Assembly: GCA_023515795.1 (NCBI GenBank) | Contig: JALGPX010000002.1 | Coordinates: forward strand, 96,293 to 160,292 | Length of the DNA: 64,000 bases | Direction of reading: 5' to 3' | Source of the DNA: Amoeboaphelidium occidentale | Lineage: Eukaryota > Aphelidiomycota > Aphelidea | Part shown: positions 18,669-30,734 of the stretch, piece after piece | Position numbering within the stretch: the stretch's first letter is position 1 | Layout of the letters: each line of letters begins with the position of its first letter | Notes under the pieces: model-generated | Seen by the model: only the letters and a program-made list of their open reading frames with translations | Database searches by the model: none | What the model was told of the DNA's origin: nothing | Translations under genes and position numbers: made by a program

Positions 18669-20003
18669 ATCGCACAGAAAAGCTCCAAAGCCTCGATTTC
18701 TATTCTGCTTCTGGGCGAGGGCAATTTATCATTCTCATTGGCTCTATATCAATTACTACATGATCACGATGGTGACTTCGCTGAGGCTGCGTTAGAATAT
18801 CTTGGCTTTGATGGTGAAGCTGAAGATTTAGATTTCGAGTTTACGTGCACAACCTTTGATACTCATGAGGAAGTTACTGAAAAGTATCCGGAATCGGTGT
18901 CTATTTTGGCTAAGCTGCATAAGCTGCCGTTTGTTACCGTTCATCATCGTATTAATGCGTGGGAGCTGCCTGTACATTTCCCATCCAAGAAGTTTGACGT
19001 GATCATATGGAATCATCCTCATTTAGGCACGGAAGATTTCAGGCTGCATCGGTTCCTTATGGCGCACTTTCTTAGTAGTGCATCTATTGTTCTGGCAGAG
19101 AATGATTACAGTCGCATTTGTGTTTCGCTTGTTGAAGGACAGGAATTACGATGGGATTTGAGTGGTCAAGCGATTAAATGTGGACTGAAAGCACTTGCTG
19201 CTACACCATTTGATGAACACAAATTTCCTGGCTATATCTGCAAGAGGAATAAGAACGGTCAATCTTTCAAGAATATTCACACTAAAAAGCATATGGGATA
19301 CGTTATGGGCAGCTTTGTTCACAGATTTGTTAAGAGTCTAGACTCAGAACGAGACGAAGTCGTCAGTGCTGATACTGAGAATTCGGTTTCTTTTGATACT
19401 GCCTTGAATGCAACAATTGCTAAGGTTCGTAAATTGGATTTACAGGGCGAAGAAGTCATGTTCGACTATAATGTTTACAAGAACAAAGATAAGCGAAAAG
19501 GCTTCTCGAAGCTTATTACTCAGAATACGGTTTTTAAATGCCCCGAATGTCTGAAGAATTTCGGAAGTTATCGCGGAGCAGGACAACACTATCATCAGAT
19601 TCACGTTTTAATGCAAGGTGAGGAAGAAGGCGATTCCAATGGCGATCCATTAAAATGCTCACACGATTCTTGTTCGATCAGAGTATTTAACAGAAGAAAA
19701 GATCTTGAACAGCATATACTGAGCAAGCATTTTGACATTAAGCAAGACAGTGAGTGGCAAAAGATAGCAAAAGATTACGCATCAAAGGAGGATTCTAATG
19801 GTAAAGAATACGCTTTTGTCCCTTGTGATGTATGTGGTCAAGCTGTTTCAGCTGCACCTGGTGGAATGCAAGTTCATTTGGAAAGCTTGAAACCACTAAT
19901 AGGAATGAAAATGTCTTGTCCTCTAGAATGCGGAACCAAGACGTTTTTGGAAATCAGAGCATTGGAGCAGCACTTTAGAACTTGTCTAGTAAGGAATCGA
20001 TGA
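18666..20003 (+). CDS. BMT5-like (DUF2431) Rossmann methyltransferase with C2H2-type fingers
   Basis: A 445-residue single-exon protein. It opens with the BMT5 signature ILLLGEGNLSFSLAL (about residues 13-27, SAM-binding) and has FDVIIWNHPHLG at about 110, the catalytic region in 25S rRNA uridine-N3 methyltransferases. The C-terminal 170 residues add Cys/His modules: CPECLKNFGSYRGAGQHYHQIH, CSHDSC...HILSKH, and a Cys-rich end (CDVCG...CPLECG...HFRTC). Yeast Bmt5 lacks such fingers, so this is an extended relative, perhaps nucleolar. The start overlaps the RlmN-like start in CATG. Confidence 0.75.
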   Translation: MIAQKSSKASISILLLGEGNLSFSLALYQLLHDHDGDFAEAALEYLGFDGEAEDLDFEFTCTTFDTHEEVTEKYPESVSILAKLHKLPFVTVHHRINAWELPVHFPSKKFDVIIWNHPHLGTEDFRLHRFLMAHFLSSASIVLAENDYSRICVSLVEGQELRWDLSGQAIKCGLKALAATPFDEHKFPGYICKRNKNGQSFKNIHTKKHMGYVMGSFVHRFVKSLDSERDEVVSADTENSVSFDTALNATIAKVRKLDLQGEEVMFDYNVYKNKDKRKGFSKLITQNTVFKCPECLKNFGSYRGAGQHYHQIHVLMQGEEEGDSNGDPLKCSHDSCSIRVFNRRKDLEQHILSKHFDIKQDSEWQKIAKDYASKEDSNGKEYAFVPCDVCGQAVSAAPGGMQVHLESLKPLIGMKMSCPLECGTKTFLEIRALEQHFRTCLVRNR

Positions 20004-20088
20004 ATGTTTTACGAGTTGGTTCTTGTGACTTTTCGAACGACTCAACAATATAACAGATTTCATTTCAACAACAAGTTCTTGTTATTCG

Positions 20089-21981
20089 ATGGAACAAGCA
20101 TGTCTTAATAAAGAATTGCCATTAATAGTCTCCCATGAGACAGAACAACAGCCTACTGAAATGTCTGATGATCAAGTTCCTGAGGAGATGATCACACCCA
20201 TTTCTGAGGATGCACAGGATGAGAGCAAGATCACATCAAATGCAAAGAAACTTGACAACTATGTTGCAACTAATGTGAAAAATACAATATCACCTTCCGA
20301 GGCGACCAAGTTGAAACCCAGAGCAACGATCACAGCCTCGAGTATTAAGAAGCAGTTCATGAAAGTTAGACGAAACCTTGACTATTCACAAGTTCAAAGG
20401 TCAATTAGAGAAGATAAACGCAAGGCAAATGATACAATTTCAAGTCATGATCATGAAAGCAAGGCAATACAGCTCAACACGACAGGAACTTATTCAAAAA
20501 CCGGGAGATTGAAGATTGTTTCACCTGTTCCTCCAATACCATCATTCTTGACTCTTTTGCCTAGTGACCTGCTGGATAGAGTTCTGCCGTTTTTATCTTT
20601 CAAAGATATATTGGTTTGTTCAGAAGTTTGCTTATCATGGTACGGTATATTTGCGTCACCGGAAGTTTGGTCTCGATTTTGCAGAAATAGGAACTGGATG
20701 GCTACTTCAACCTTTTCTCATTTCACAGACTGGAAGCAAATATTTGCCATGAACTATGTGTTGGAACGCAACTGGAACCGTGGTGAATTTAGTGTCAGTC
20801 GCTTATCGAAACAGGTCAAAGTCTCGTCGCCTGATACACCGCCTTCCCGAAAACAGACTGAAGCGCAAGCTGCTTATTCAGACGTTAAAGATTATCATAT
20901 TACAGAGAAATATCTTCCACCGCACTTTGGACCAATACACGCTGTTTGCCTTGATGAGGACATAATTGTTACAGGAGGTTTGGATGGTAACATTAACGTC
21001 TGGACCCTTGAAATTGACGAAAATACAGATAAGAGAAGCTCAATCAAATATCGTTACACGGTTAAAGCTGGCTCAAGGCCCAATGAATTCGAAGGTTCTT
21101 GTGGAGGGACTTATTGCCTTGCTCTTACAGATAGAAATATTATTGCTGGCATGTCTGATGGATCTATTGCAGTATATAATCGATTTACAGGAGATCTCCA
21201 AGGACTGCTATTACATGAACATAGTGACGGCGTTAGTGGAATATCGGCATGGAGTAGGAAACACCAAAATTTTGTGACTTCTGGGTTCGATGGCTTTTGC
21301 AGATTTTACAGGATAGAGAACTTTAATGGTTCAACTGAATTTGGTATATCTTCTCTTGATACTTACGAGTCCAACGAGCACCGACTATTAATTCGATTTC
21401 TGGGTTCTTTGAAAGTGGATGTGTTAGGTATTTATTGCCTGGATTCCTTTACGCTATCAAATATCCAACACTTCATAGCTGGCGGAACAGAAGGAAATAT
21501 CGTAGTTTTTAATGAAGATATGCATATGCTACAACATCGGATAAAGGCACATGAAGATTCAGTAATAAGTTTATCTTGTTCGAGGGATCTATTCGCTACA
21601 GGTTCAATGGACAAGACCATAAAAATTTGGAGCCTAAAGAACTACAATTGTCTTAAAGTTGTTCATGTCGCAAATGGTTGGATCAAATCTATTGCATTTC
21701 ATCATAGTCTGCCATTCTTTATGGCTAGCACATTTGACTCTGACATTTTGATATGGAAAACGAACTCAATGGAATGGAACCTTGTTAAAAAGTTGGACGC
21801 TTCCAAGTTAGGGGACGCCCTGCCAAAATATCACGAAGATGATTTGAAACATGATCGCAAGTCTGAGCGCATCGTTATAAGCACAATTCGAGCAGATAAA
21901 TGCCACATTACAGCTACAGACATGCTCGGGAATATCTATATTTTGGATGCCCTTGACAAGCCTTCGTTAATGCGAGAGTGA
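20089..21981 (+). CDS. F-box/WD40 protein
   Basis: A 630-residue single-exon protein. Residues 1-145 are polar and probably disordered. The F-box is at about 150-195 (LTLLPSDLLDRVLPFLSFKDILVCSEVCLSW, then a VW near 204). WD40 repeats run from about 280 to the end (GGLDGNINVWTLE, ATGSMDKTIKIWSLKNY, TSFDSDILIWK-like). The layout is that of SCF ubiquitin-ligase substrate receptors such as Cdc4, Met30 and FBXW7, with the F-box binding Skp1 and the propeller binding phosphodegrons. I could not assign orthology. It is followed 43 bp later by Tpc1 on the same strand. Confidence 0.8.
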   Translation: MEQACLNKELPLIVSHETEQQPTEMSDDQVPEEMITPISEDAQDESKITSNAKKLDNYVATNVKNTISPSEATKLKPRATITASSIKKQFMKVRRNLDYSQVQRSIREDKRKANDTISSHDHESKAIQLNTTGTYSKTGRLKIVSPVPPIPSFLTLLPSDLLDRVLPFLSFKDILVCSEVCLSWYGIFASPEVWSRFCRNRNWMATSTFSHFTDWKQIFAMNYVLERNWNRGEFSVSRLSKQVKVSSPDTPPSRKQTEAQAAYSDVKDYHITEKYLPPHFGPIHAVCLDEDIIVTGGLDGNINVWTLEIDENTDKRSSIKYRYTVKAGSRPNEFEGSCGGTYCLALTDRNIIAGMSDGSIAVYNRFTGDLQGLLLHEHSDGVSGISAWSRKHQNFVTSGFDGFCRFYRIENFNGSTEFGISSLDTYESNEHRLLIRFLGSLKVDVLGIYCLDSFTLSNIQHFIAGGTEGNIVVFNEDMHMLQHRIKAHEDSVISLSCSRDLFATGSMDKTIKIWSLKNYNCLKVVHVANGWIKSIAFHHSLPFFMASTFDSDILIWKTNSMEWNLVKKLDASKLGDALPKYHEDDLKHDRKSERIVISTIRADKCHITATDMLGNIYILDALDKPSLMRE

Positions 21982-22024
21982 TAATAGAACCTTTCACCTT
22001 TGTTTCTGACTTCTGAAAACCCTC

Positions 22025-22969
22025 ATGCAACAGAATCACCATTCCAAAAAATCTCAAAGTATCAGCATATTCAAAGAAATGATATCCGGATCAGTAGCAG
22101 GGCTAGCGTCCCGTCTTGTGGTCGCCCCATTTGATGTGCTGAAGATTCGATACCAAGTGACTTTGTGCTTGTGCTTAATCTAATGCCTGTAGCTTCAAAC
22201 GAATCCCCTTCTTTCAAACAAAGATCATCCTAAATACGCTGGAGTTGTTGCATCATGGCGTAGAATCGTAGCAGAAGAAGGATTATCTGGTCTATTTAAG
22301 GGCAATTGGGCAGCAGCGTATCTTTACATGGTTTACGGCGCAGTCCAATTCACAACTTACAAATATTTTTCTTCTTTACTGTCTCCTTACGTGGAGCATC
22401 GGTGGCTTTATAAGGGTTTATCTGGTGGCATGGCTGGAGTAGTCGCAACAACGGTTTCGTATCCTTTTGATCTCTTAAGAACAAGATTTGCTGCACAAGG
22501 CACAGAAGCCGTTTATTCTTCGATTACAGACGCTTTAAAACGAACTCTGAAACAGGAAGGCGCATTTGGACTTTATCGGGGTCTATCTTCCTCCATCGTG
22601 CAGATATTTCCTTACATGGCAATAATTTTTTCTTCTTACGACACTATTCATTCACAGCTGAAGCGTCGGAATGTTTATAATGCAGATCTTATTGCTGGAG
22701 GGTTAGCTGGAGCTCTTGGGAAACTGTCAGTTATGCCTTTTGATGTTATACGGAAACGCCAACAAGTGCAAGGCCCAACGCGAAATTTGTATGTTATCGA
22801 AACAGCAAAGTATCCAAAGAAGGCTTCAATGTTTACAATAGGTCAACAGATTTTACGGCATGAAGGTTTAAGTGGTCTATTTAAAGGAGCCATTCCTTCT
22901 CTTTTGAAAGCAGTTCCAGGGTCCGCCGTCACCTTTTACGTTTACAATTTTATCAATAGAATAATGTGA
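22025..22969 (+). CDS. TPC1: mitochondrial thiamine pyrophosphate carrier, 1 intron
   Basis: Exons 22025-22156 and 22193-22969, with a 36-nt intron (GTGACT...TGTAG), encode 302 residues. All three mitochondrial-carrier repeats are present: PFDVLKIRYQLQ, YPFDLLRTRFAAQG and MPFDVIRKRQQVQG, each with the Px[DE]xx[RK] motif. Helix-end EEGLSGLFKGN and EGAFGLYRGL segments follow. The FPYMAIIFSSYD and QVQGPTRNLYV regions fit the Tpc1/SLC25A19 subfamily. It imports ThDP into the matrix in exchange for nucleotides. The exact substrate is inferred from subfamily resemblance. The stop is 9 bp from the convergent TMEM237-like stop. Confidence 0.85.
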
Positions 22970-22978
22970 TGAGTAGAA

Positions 22979-24599
22979 TTATTCTTTGGACCTTTGATGT
23001 GATCTAAATTTAATCTCTATGAGTGCTGCAACAAATGCAAAAACGGCTGATAATCCACGAATAATATTCCATGCACAGAACCAGCTCATATCGAACTCAA
23101 ATGATGCGGGAAGTTTTGCTGCTTTCTGAGTTGCAATTGCATCAACGATTTCATACCAATACCAATCCATAATTGTGACAAAGTTTGAACCCGCCAGGTT
23201 GCTTGTTTTCGGGTCTAGGTTTGATGAATAAGCAGCCGCCCGGAAACCAATTGTATTTGGAACAGCCCCATTGCGGCGAAAAGAAGGTGATATAGACGCA
23301 GCATAAAAGTTCTCACTGGAAAAGCTGACCATTATTGAACTCAAGAATAGTATCCAAGTCAAAACCAGCAAAACTGCTGTTGCAACACCCCGTTTCTGAA
23401 GAGCTTCTTTCTGTTGTAATGTTAAAATCTTTGAATTTTTTGTTATGGGTTCTGAATCTTGCTTTAGCAGTATTTCGCGAGTCGATCTTTCCTTGTAACG
23501 CGTATCCAAGCCATGCAATAAAGCAAAAGTGCTAACTAAACAAAATGTGTTTGAAACTGATGATGCATGAGATGAGTAGTATGAAAGAAATATAACCAAT
23601 GGTGATGTAACATAGGCCATCATATCAAGTAGAATGTCATTCTGGAACTTGAAACCATTTTCTGGTTCAACCTCTGGTGGAAATACAGGATAAGTTATCA
23701 GAGTATAAATTCCCAGTCCAGCTGCAATACCGTAGCTCAGATAACTAATAAAAATAATCACAAGGCGCGAAGAGTCTAAAAATTGCTCCATCATCGTATC
23801 ACCGACTTCCATAATGTCGTTGTCTTCCAATTCAGACTTAATAATTGCATCAAAAATCAAATCCTGTTTAGTCTTCCTTCTGAAACGGTTACGCTCTAAG
23901 TTTTTGAGTATTTAATACTGTCCTGTAAAAATTACCTTGAACTAGAATCAGATCATCGTTCTTGTTGGATGTTGTAGTAACCACTGTAGGGCCTTGATCA
24001 TTGCCCGCACCTTTGAAAGTTGTACTTATCGTTCTTGTATTTCCAGATTCAAGTGCCCTTTGGGATACTTCATCTGGTTCATCGTCATTAAACTCCTGAA
24101 TGTCTGATGGATCGATAAACACTTTGTCGTCTAAGATCATATTAAGTTTCAAATGATAGTCGATCAATACCTCCTCCTGGTGAAAATATTGCCATAGCAC
24201 TATTCGGTAGAGGTCCTGACTTCATTTTTCTTCTACTTTCTAACATCATCAGGATGATCTTCAACATCTTTACCTCTAGCTTGAGCGATCGAAGACTTGG
24301 GCTTGGGTCTTTGCAGATCTTCTGTGTCTATTTTGAGTTCTGGTTGCCTCTTAGGAGGTATCGGAATAACATTGTCGGGACTTTCATCAAGATCATCAAG
24401 AACTTGGCTCGAGGGTCCTGATTTTTGGTCTTGGCCAGTAGAATCGACCTCTCTTGCCCTTGATTTTCTTCTTCCTGAAGGAGTTTCTACGAAATATAAT
24501 AAACTCTAGATGTCTAGCACTCTTACGTTTAGGATCAGAGAATGTCGTAGAGGTTTCGTACATTTCTTTCAAAAAGAAACTTGAAACTTGAAACACCAT
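22979..24599 (-). CDS. TMEM237-like multi-pass membrane protein, 5 exons
   Basis: Exons 24527-24599, 24274-24486, 24171-24239, 23936-24130 and 22979-23895 (introns 40, 34, 40, 40 nt) join into 488 residues. Residues 1-210 are polar with basic clusters (GRRKSRAR, RNRFRRKTK) and a DDKVFIDPSD motif. Residues about 230-480 hold four or five TM helices. The W-x-x-WN-x-x-R start of the last helix (FCAWNIIRG) and overall topology resemble TMEM237, a ciliary transition-zone protein. If correct, the organism makes a flagellum. Identity rests on pattern resemblance only. The second ATG (24563) may be the true start, because the PABP poly(A) signal lies just upstream at 24610. Confidence 0.5.
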
Positions 24600-24609
24600 T
24601 CACGAGTAT

Positions 24610-24615
24610 TTTATT
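24610..24615 (-). terminator. poly(A) signal of the PABP gene
   Basis: TTTATT on the plus strand is AATAAA on the minus strand, about 50 nt after the PABP stop. Cleavage is expected within about 25 nt, which overlaps the first ATG of the downstream TMEM237-like gene. Confidence 0.6.
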
Positions 24616-24661
24616 TTCATTTTTATAGCTCCTTCAGCACTTTTACTACTCTACTTATCTC

Positions 24662-26573
<1,912 letters not shown>

Positions 26574-27008
26574 TTTTCTAATTATTTCTACAAAGTGGGA
26601 TTAGCCACACTGAGGGCGAATAGCAAAAGTACTTTTTAAGTTTTGTCTCGTGAATTGGTGGTTTTCAGGAGAAAATTTTTTGCGATTTTTGCGCCTCTGT
26701 CGATCATTCGAACCGAAAGCAGAAGTTTCGTGTGAAACGCAGCGAGGATCAAGTCAGGTTGTTGTGAGGCTTATGTGAAAGTATGCATGTTTCAACTGTA
26801 ATGGGTGATATCAACTAGAGTATCACGCAAGCAGGTTGTGTCGTGCTCACAAGAGCGATACTGAAAGCATGTGGATGTGACAACGACGAGCTGCTATAAT
26901 GAAGAGCACTAAAATTTTCATTCGTCAAGTATATCAAGCTGACGTAAAAGCCAAGATTCACAGTAGGCTCTAGCCACATGCGTGGTAAACTCAGTTTGTG
27001 TTTGCGAC
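26574..27008. promoter_or_regulatory. divergent intergenic region (435 bp)
   Basis: The region lies between PABP and the first WD40-receptor kinase and must contain both promoters. A short T-rich run occurs near 26678. An out-of-frame ATG at 26978 precedes the kinase start. No RNA gene or conserved element was recognised. Confidence 0.4.
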
Positions 27009-30000
27009 ATGATCAATTTTCTTCCGTTGGAGCTTCTGGCTTTCGCTTTCACTTTCGATCTCTTCCAGTCTCTGCAGCATGAGAAGAGCTTTTATGTTCA
27101 GGAAGAGCTGAAAGGAATCGACAAAATTGACTTCTATTCCGGTTCTATTCTGATCAATACTGAGAATGATGTGATTCAGAGGGATCTTGTTACAGGTGCA
27201 GTGCAAAGGACATTCAGAGCACACACAAATATAGTCTCTGGTTTTACTGTTGTTAATGGATCCGCAATGATCACTATTGGCTTTGATCTTCAGTTAATCC
27301 TATGGGATTTGGTTTCAGGATCGATCACCAAGAGGATCGGGCTAGGATCAGAAGCTACAACACCGCTTTGTATTGCAGTCGCTGATAACATGGCTTACAT
27401 TGGTACTCGTAATTACAAAGTTCTCAAAGTTGATTTGATATCTGGCAGAACTTTGAGGATCAGAGATTTGGGTAACGCCGTCCTCACCTTGTCTCTCTCA
27501 TCAGAGGACCTGTACGCTGGTGGTCAGTTCTTTCCTTTGGCGCAAAAGCTTGATTTGAATACACTCGAAACGGTGCAAAACTTTAATGGCCACGATAATA
27601 CGATCTCTCAGCTAACTTACTATCGTGGTGTGCTTTACACATGTTCTGCAGATACGAGAATGTTTGCCTTTAATGTTGAAACTGGCAGCATTCTTAAAAC
27701 ATTTATTGGCAACCTAGTCTGGATTACTAGTGTCATGGCCAATGGAAGCAATTTGTACTCCGGAAATTCATTGGGTCATTTGATCCATTGGGATATTGAT
27801 ACTGCAGAAATTATAAATCAATTTCCTGCATATCATGGTGGTCAGATTAATAATCTCGTTCTGTATGATGGCTCCTTGTTCTCATCGTCTTACAATGTGG
27901 TGGCTCGCTGGAATATTGTATCGTACACGTTAGAGTCCAGTTATCAAGGCAGAGTACGCTCATTAAACGCCGTTGTTGTCTGGAAAAACTACGCCGTGGG
28001 GGCTGGCTCCGCTGGAATCATAAGTTTTTGGGATTCCGAAGCTAAGACCTTTGAGCCTACATACTCATTGTCTGGCCAGACTGGTGGAATCAGCGAAATG
28101 TATGTACTTGATGACATATTATACACTGCTGATTTTAACCGCATAAGAAAGTGGGATCTTGGACAGTTTGTGATTGAAAAGTCAATATTGGTTCCAACGA
28201 GTTCTGTTACAAGTTTATTCGCTCGTGAGGAATCAGTATTTGCTGGCACTTTTGACGGTAATTTCAGGAAATGGAACTCGTCATCAGGCGATTTGATACA
28301 CGAGTTTAAACTTCATGTTGAGACCGTCTCAGATATTGAATACTACACAGATGTCCTACTTACATCAAGTTTCGATTTCTCGATTGCATGGTGGAATCCG
28401 CGTGATTACTCGTTAATTATGAAACAGCCTGCCCCCTCATTTCAGCTGAATCGCATTTTCATTGCTGAAGATGTTGTCTACGCATGCGGCTTTGAATTAA
28501 TGTCTTTTGACTTTACAACTGGTGAAAGATTCAACATTTTGTACATTAATGATTATTGCTACGATCTTACAGGACAGCCAACTTTCTTGATCCTAGCCAG
28601 TGCTGATACGACGATTCAATTGCGAAACCCACAAACTTTTGAAGTTTTCACGTCCCTTAAAAACTCACAAGCGTCTGCATTGTGCTCGGACGCAAACAAT
28701 ATACTTTACTCCGCTGGAACTGACGGTGCTATCAAGAAGTGGAACTTGGACTCCAGATCTATAGCCTTCTCGTTTGAGGGTATGCTTGATTGATATAAGA
28801 CTGATTTTAGATCTCAGCGACGCTGTTACTTCACTTGCTTCTAACAGCGTAGATTTGCTGGTTGGTTTGCGCCGTGGTGTGCTCCAAAAATATGATACGG
28901 AAAGCGCTGTTTACGTAGAAGGAAAAAAATTGTTCGATGGGAAAATTGTTTCGATAGCTCAAAAAGACGATTCGATATTGACGTTTGGTCAGAATGGAAT
29001 CGGCTCAAGTCACTCCCTGAATGGGCTTGACTTAGAGTATATTTGTTACAATGATACTTCGGCACCGTTGATATCAGTTGCTTTCCACGCAAACATTGTG
29101 TTTCTTTTGAGGGGAGAAAATGAAATTATCGCATTGAATTCATCAGGGTTGTATCCGCCACTTTGGAAAATTCAGTCCACATTCGCTTTGACTTGTCTTG
29201 CCGCAACTGAGTCTCAGATCTTTGCGGGTACAAAATCAGGGCGTATATTTGGTTGGGATAATGCGGATCAGCAAGCCTCGTTTGAAGTAACGAAACAGAC
29301 AGCTAGCATCAATTTTTTGCTTGCGGATGAAGATGTTTTGCACTCCGCGTCGGACGATAATACTATTGTGCAATGGTCAATTGGTTTGAGTGCAGTGCTG
29401 AACACGCTGACGAGAAGCTCTGCGACTGCACTTGGTCATCTGGGACCTGTAAATTCTTTAAGTCTTTGTAATAATGTGCTTTTTTCAGCTGGGTCGGACT
29501 TGACTGTGAGGAGATGGAACGTTTTCAACGGCAAGCACGAGGACCTTTACTTTGGCCATGCGAGGAAGGTGAATGTCGTTCTATGCCACAATGGTTCTGT
29601 CTTTTCTGGTGGTGATGATTTCGCCGTGCTGCTTTACAAGCCGACACTTCCGCAAGCGATTGTGAAGAAAACCACGACATTAATTGGAGCTGCATCCTCC
29701 AAAGCTCAAAGAAACATAAAGAGAGTGACTGCCCGTGTAGATTCCGCATACTCTCTGCCAGTTTCTTTGATTATCATTCCCAGTTTCGCTGCGGGATTTG
29801 TCATCATATTTCTTCTGGCTCTTGTATGCTGGCTAAGAAGAAAGGATTCAAATGCAACCACAAGCCCCTTGGACTCTATGGCGAAATCCGTAGTGACGGA
29901 CTCAGAAGCTACAAATACTAACACAATGTTAAGAACGCTGGTTCCAACGACTATGGGTCTTTCTATGCACGCCCAACTTGAAATTAATCCAGTATATATT

Positions 30001-30651
30001 TCCAGAGGAACCTTGTTGGCCAAGGGCGGCGGTGGCTATTTGTACAAAGCAAAACTAATGGGGCAGGATCTGATTGCTTTACACGGCGAGAATGTTGTTC
30101 AAAAACTTGTAACTGTATCTGGAAGATCTGTGAGAGAATCATTTGACCAAGAGGTTGCCATTATGGCCATGTTATCCACGTTTCCTCATTTCTGTAAGCT
30201 AGTTGGATACACTCTGAACCCGTTGTCGATGATTCTAAAGTACTACCCTTCAGGTTCTTTAGATGGATGGATAACCAGACATACTTATGGCAAGAGGGTT
30301 GCTTTCCAACTGGTATATGAAGTATCAATGGCTGTTTCCATAATGCATTCTCATTTTCTTGCACACTGCGATTTGAAAACTCAGAACGTTCTTGTTGAAT
30401 CTAAGGATGGAGCTATTCATGCTTATTTAACCGATTTTGGAATAACACAGGTTCTCTCAGAGAAAATTCTAGCTGCAAAGCTATTTAGCGTCATTAATCT
30501 GCGTGGCTTATCTGTCCGCTATGCATCACCTGAAGCATTCCGTGCATTCAAAACTAAAGATTATACCAAATCAGACTTCAAAATGTATGATATCTACTCT
30601 TTGGCATGCGTCATGGTGGAATTACTGACACGTAAATTGCCGTGGAGCTGA
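27009..30651 (+). CDS. WD40-ectodomain receptor-like protein kinase, copy 1
   Basis: Exons 27009-28779 and 28811-30651 (31-nt intron) encode 1,203 residues. A short hydrophobic leader precedes about 21 WD-like blades (e.g. LILWDLVSGSI, LIHWDIDTAEI, IRKWDLGQF, RKWNSSSGD, IFGWDNAD, VQWSIG, VRRWNVFNGKH), enough for three seven-bladed propellers. A single TM helix follows at about 907-931. The kinase has LAKGGGGYLYKAKL (glycine loop), VVQKL (lysine), FDQEV (helix C Glu), HCDLKTQN, TDFG and YASPEAF, so the core residues are intact. It stops right after TRKLPWS, before helices G-I. I infer a type I surface receptor with a cytoplasmic kinase; the ligand is unknown. Confidence 0.75.
28780..28810 (+). 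other. 31-nt intron at a position conserved with the paralogue
   Basis: GTATGC...TTTTAG interrupts the FSFE|D codon. The paralogue at 32545-32575 has an intron of the same length, phase and position, so the intron predates the duplication. Confidence 0.85.
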
Positions 30652-30687
30652 TCAGTAACATTCTCAAGAATTATGACATGAGTGTGA

Positions 30688-30693
30688 AATAAA
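30688..30693 (+). terminator. poly(A) signal, kinase copy 1
   Basis: AATAAA lies 37 nt after the stop and is followed 13 nt later by the 18-nt element shared with copy 2. Confidence 0.6.
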
Positions 30694-30705
30694 TGTGTCT
30701 TTTTA

Positions 30706-30723
30706 TTGTACCACGAGCTGTTT
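30706..30723 (+). repeat. 18-nt element shared by both kinase 3' flanks (copy a)
   Basis: TTGTACCACGAGCTGTTT occurs identically here and at 34468-34485, each time shortly after the AATAAA of a receptor-kinase gene. Flanking sequence is much less conserved. Confidence 0.6.
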
Positions 30724-30734
30724 GCATCAATTAG

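Noticed and set aside
18648-18724. Longer N-termini for the two divergent methyltransferases
   Set aside because: The extensions begin at TTG, not ATG, and add no conserved sequence.
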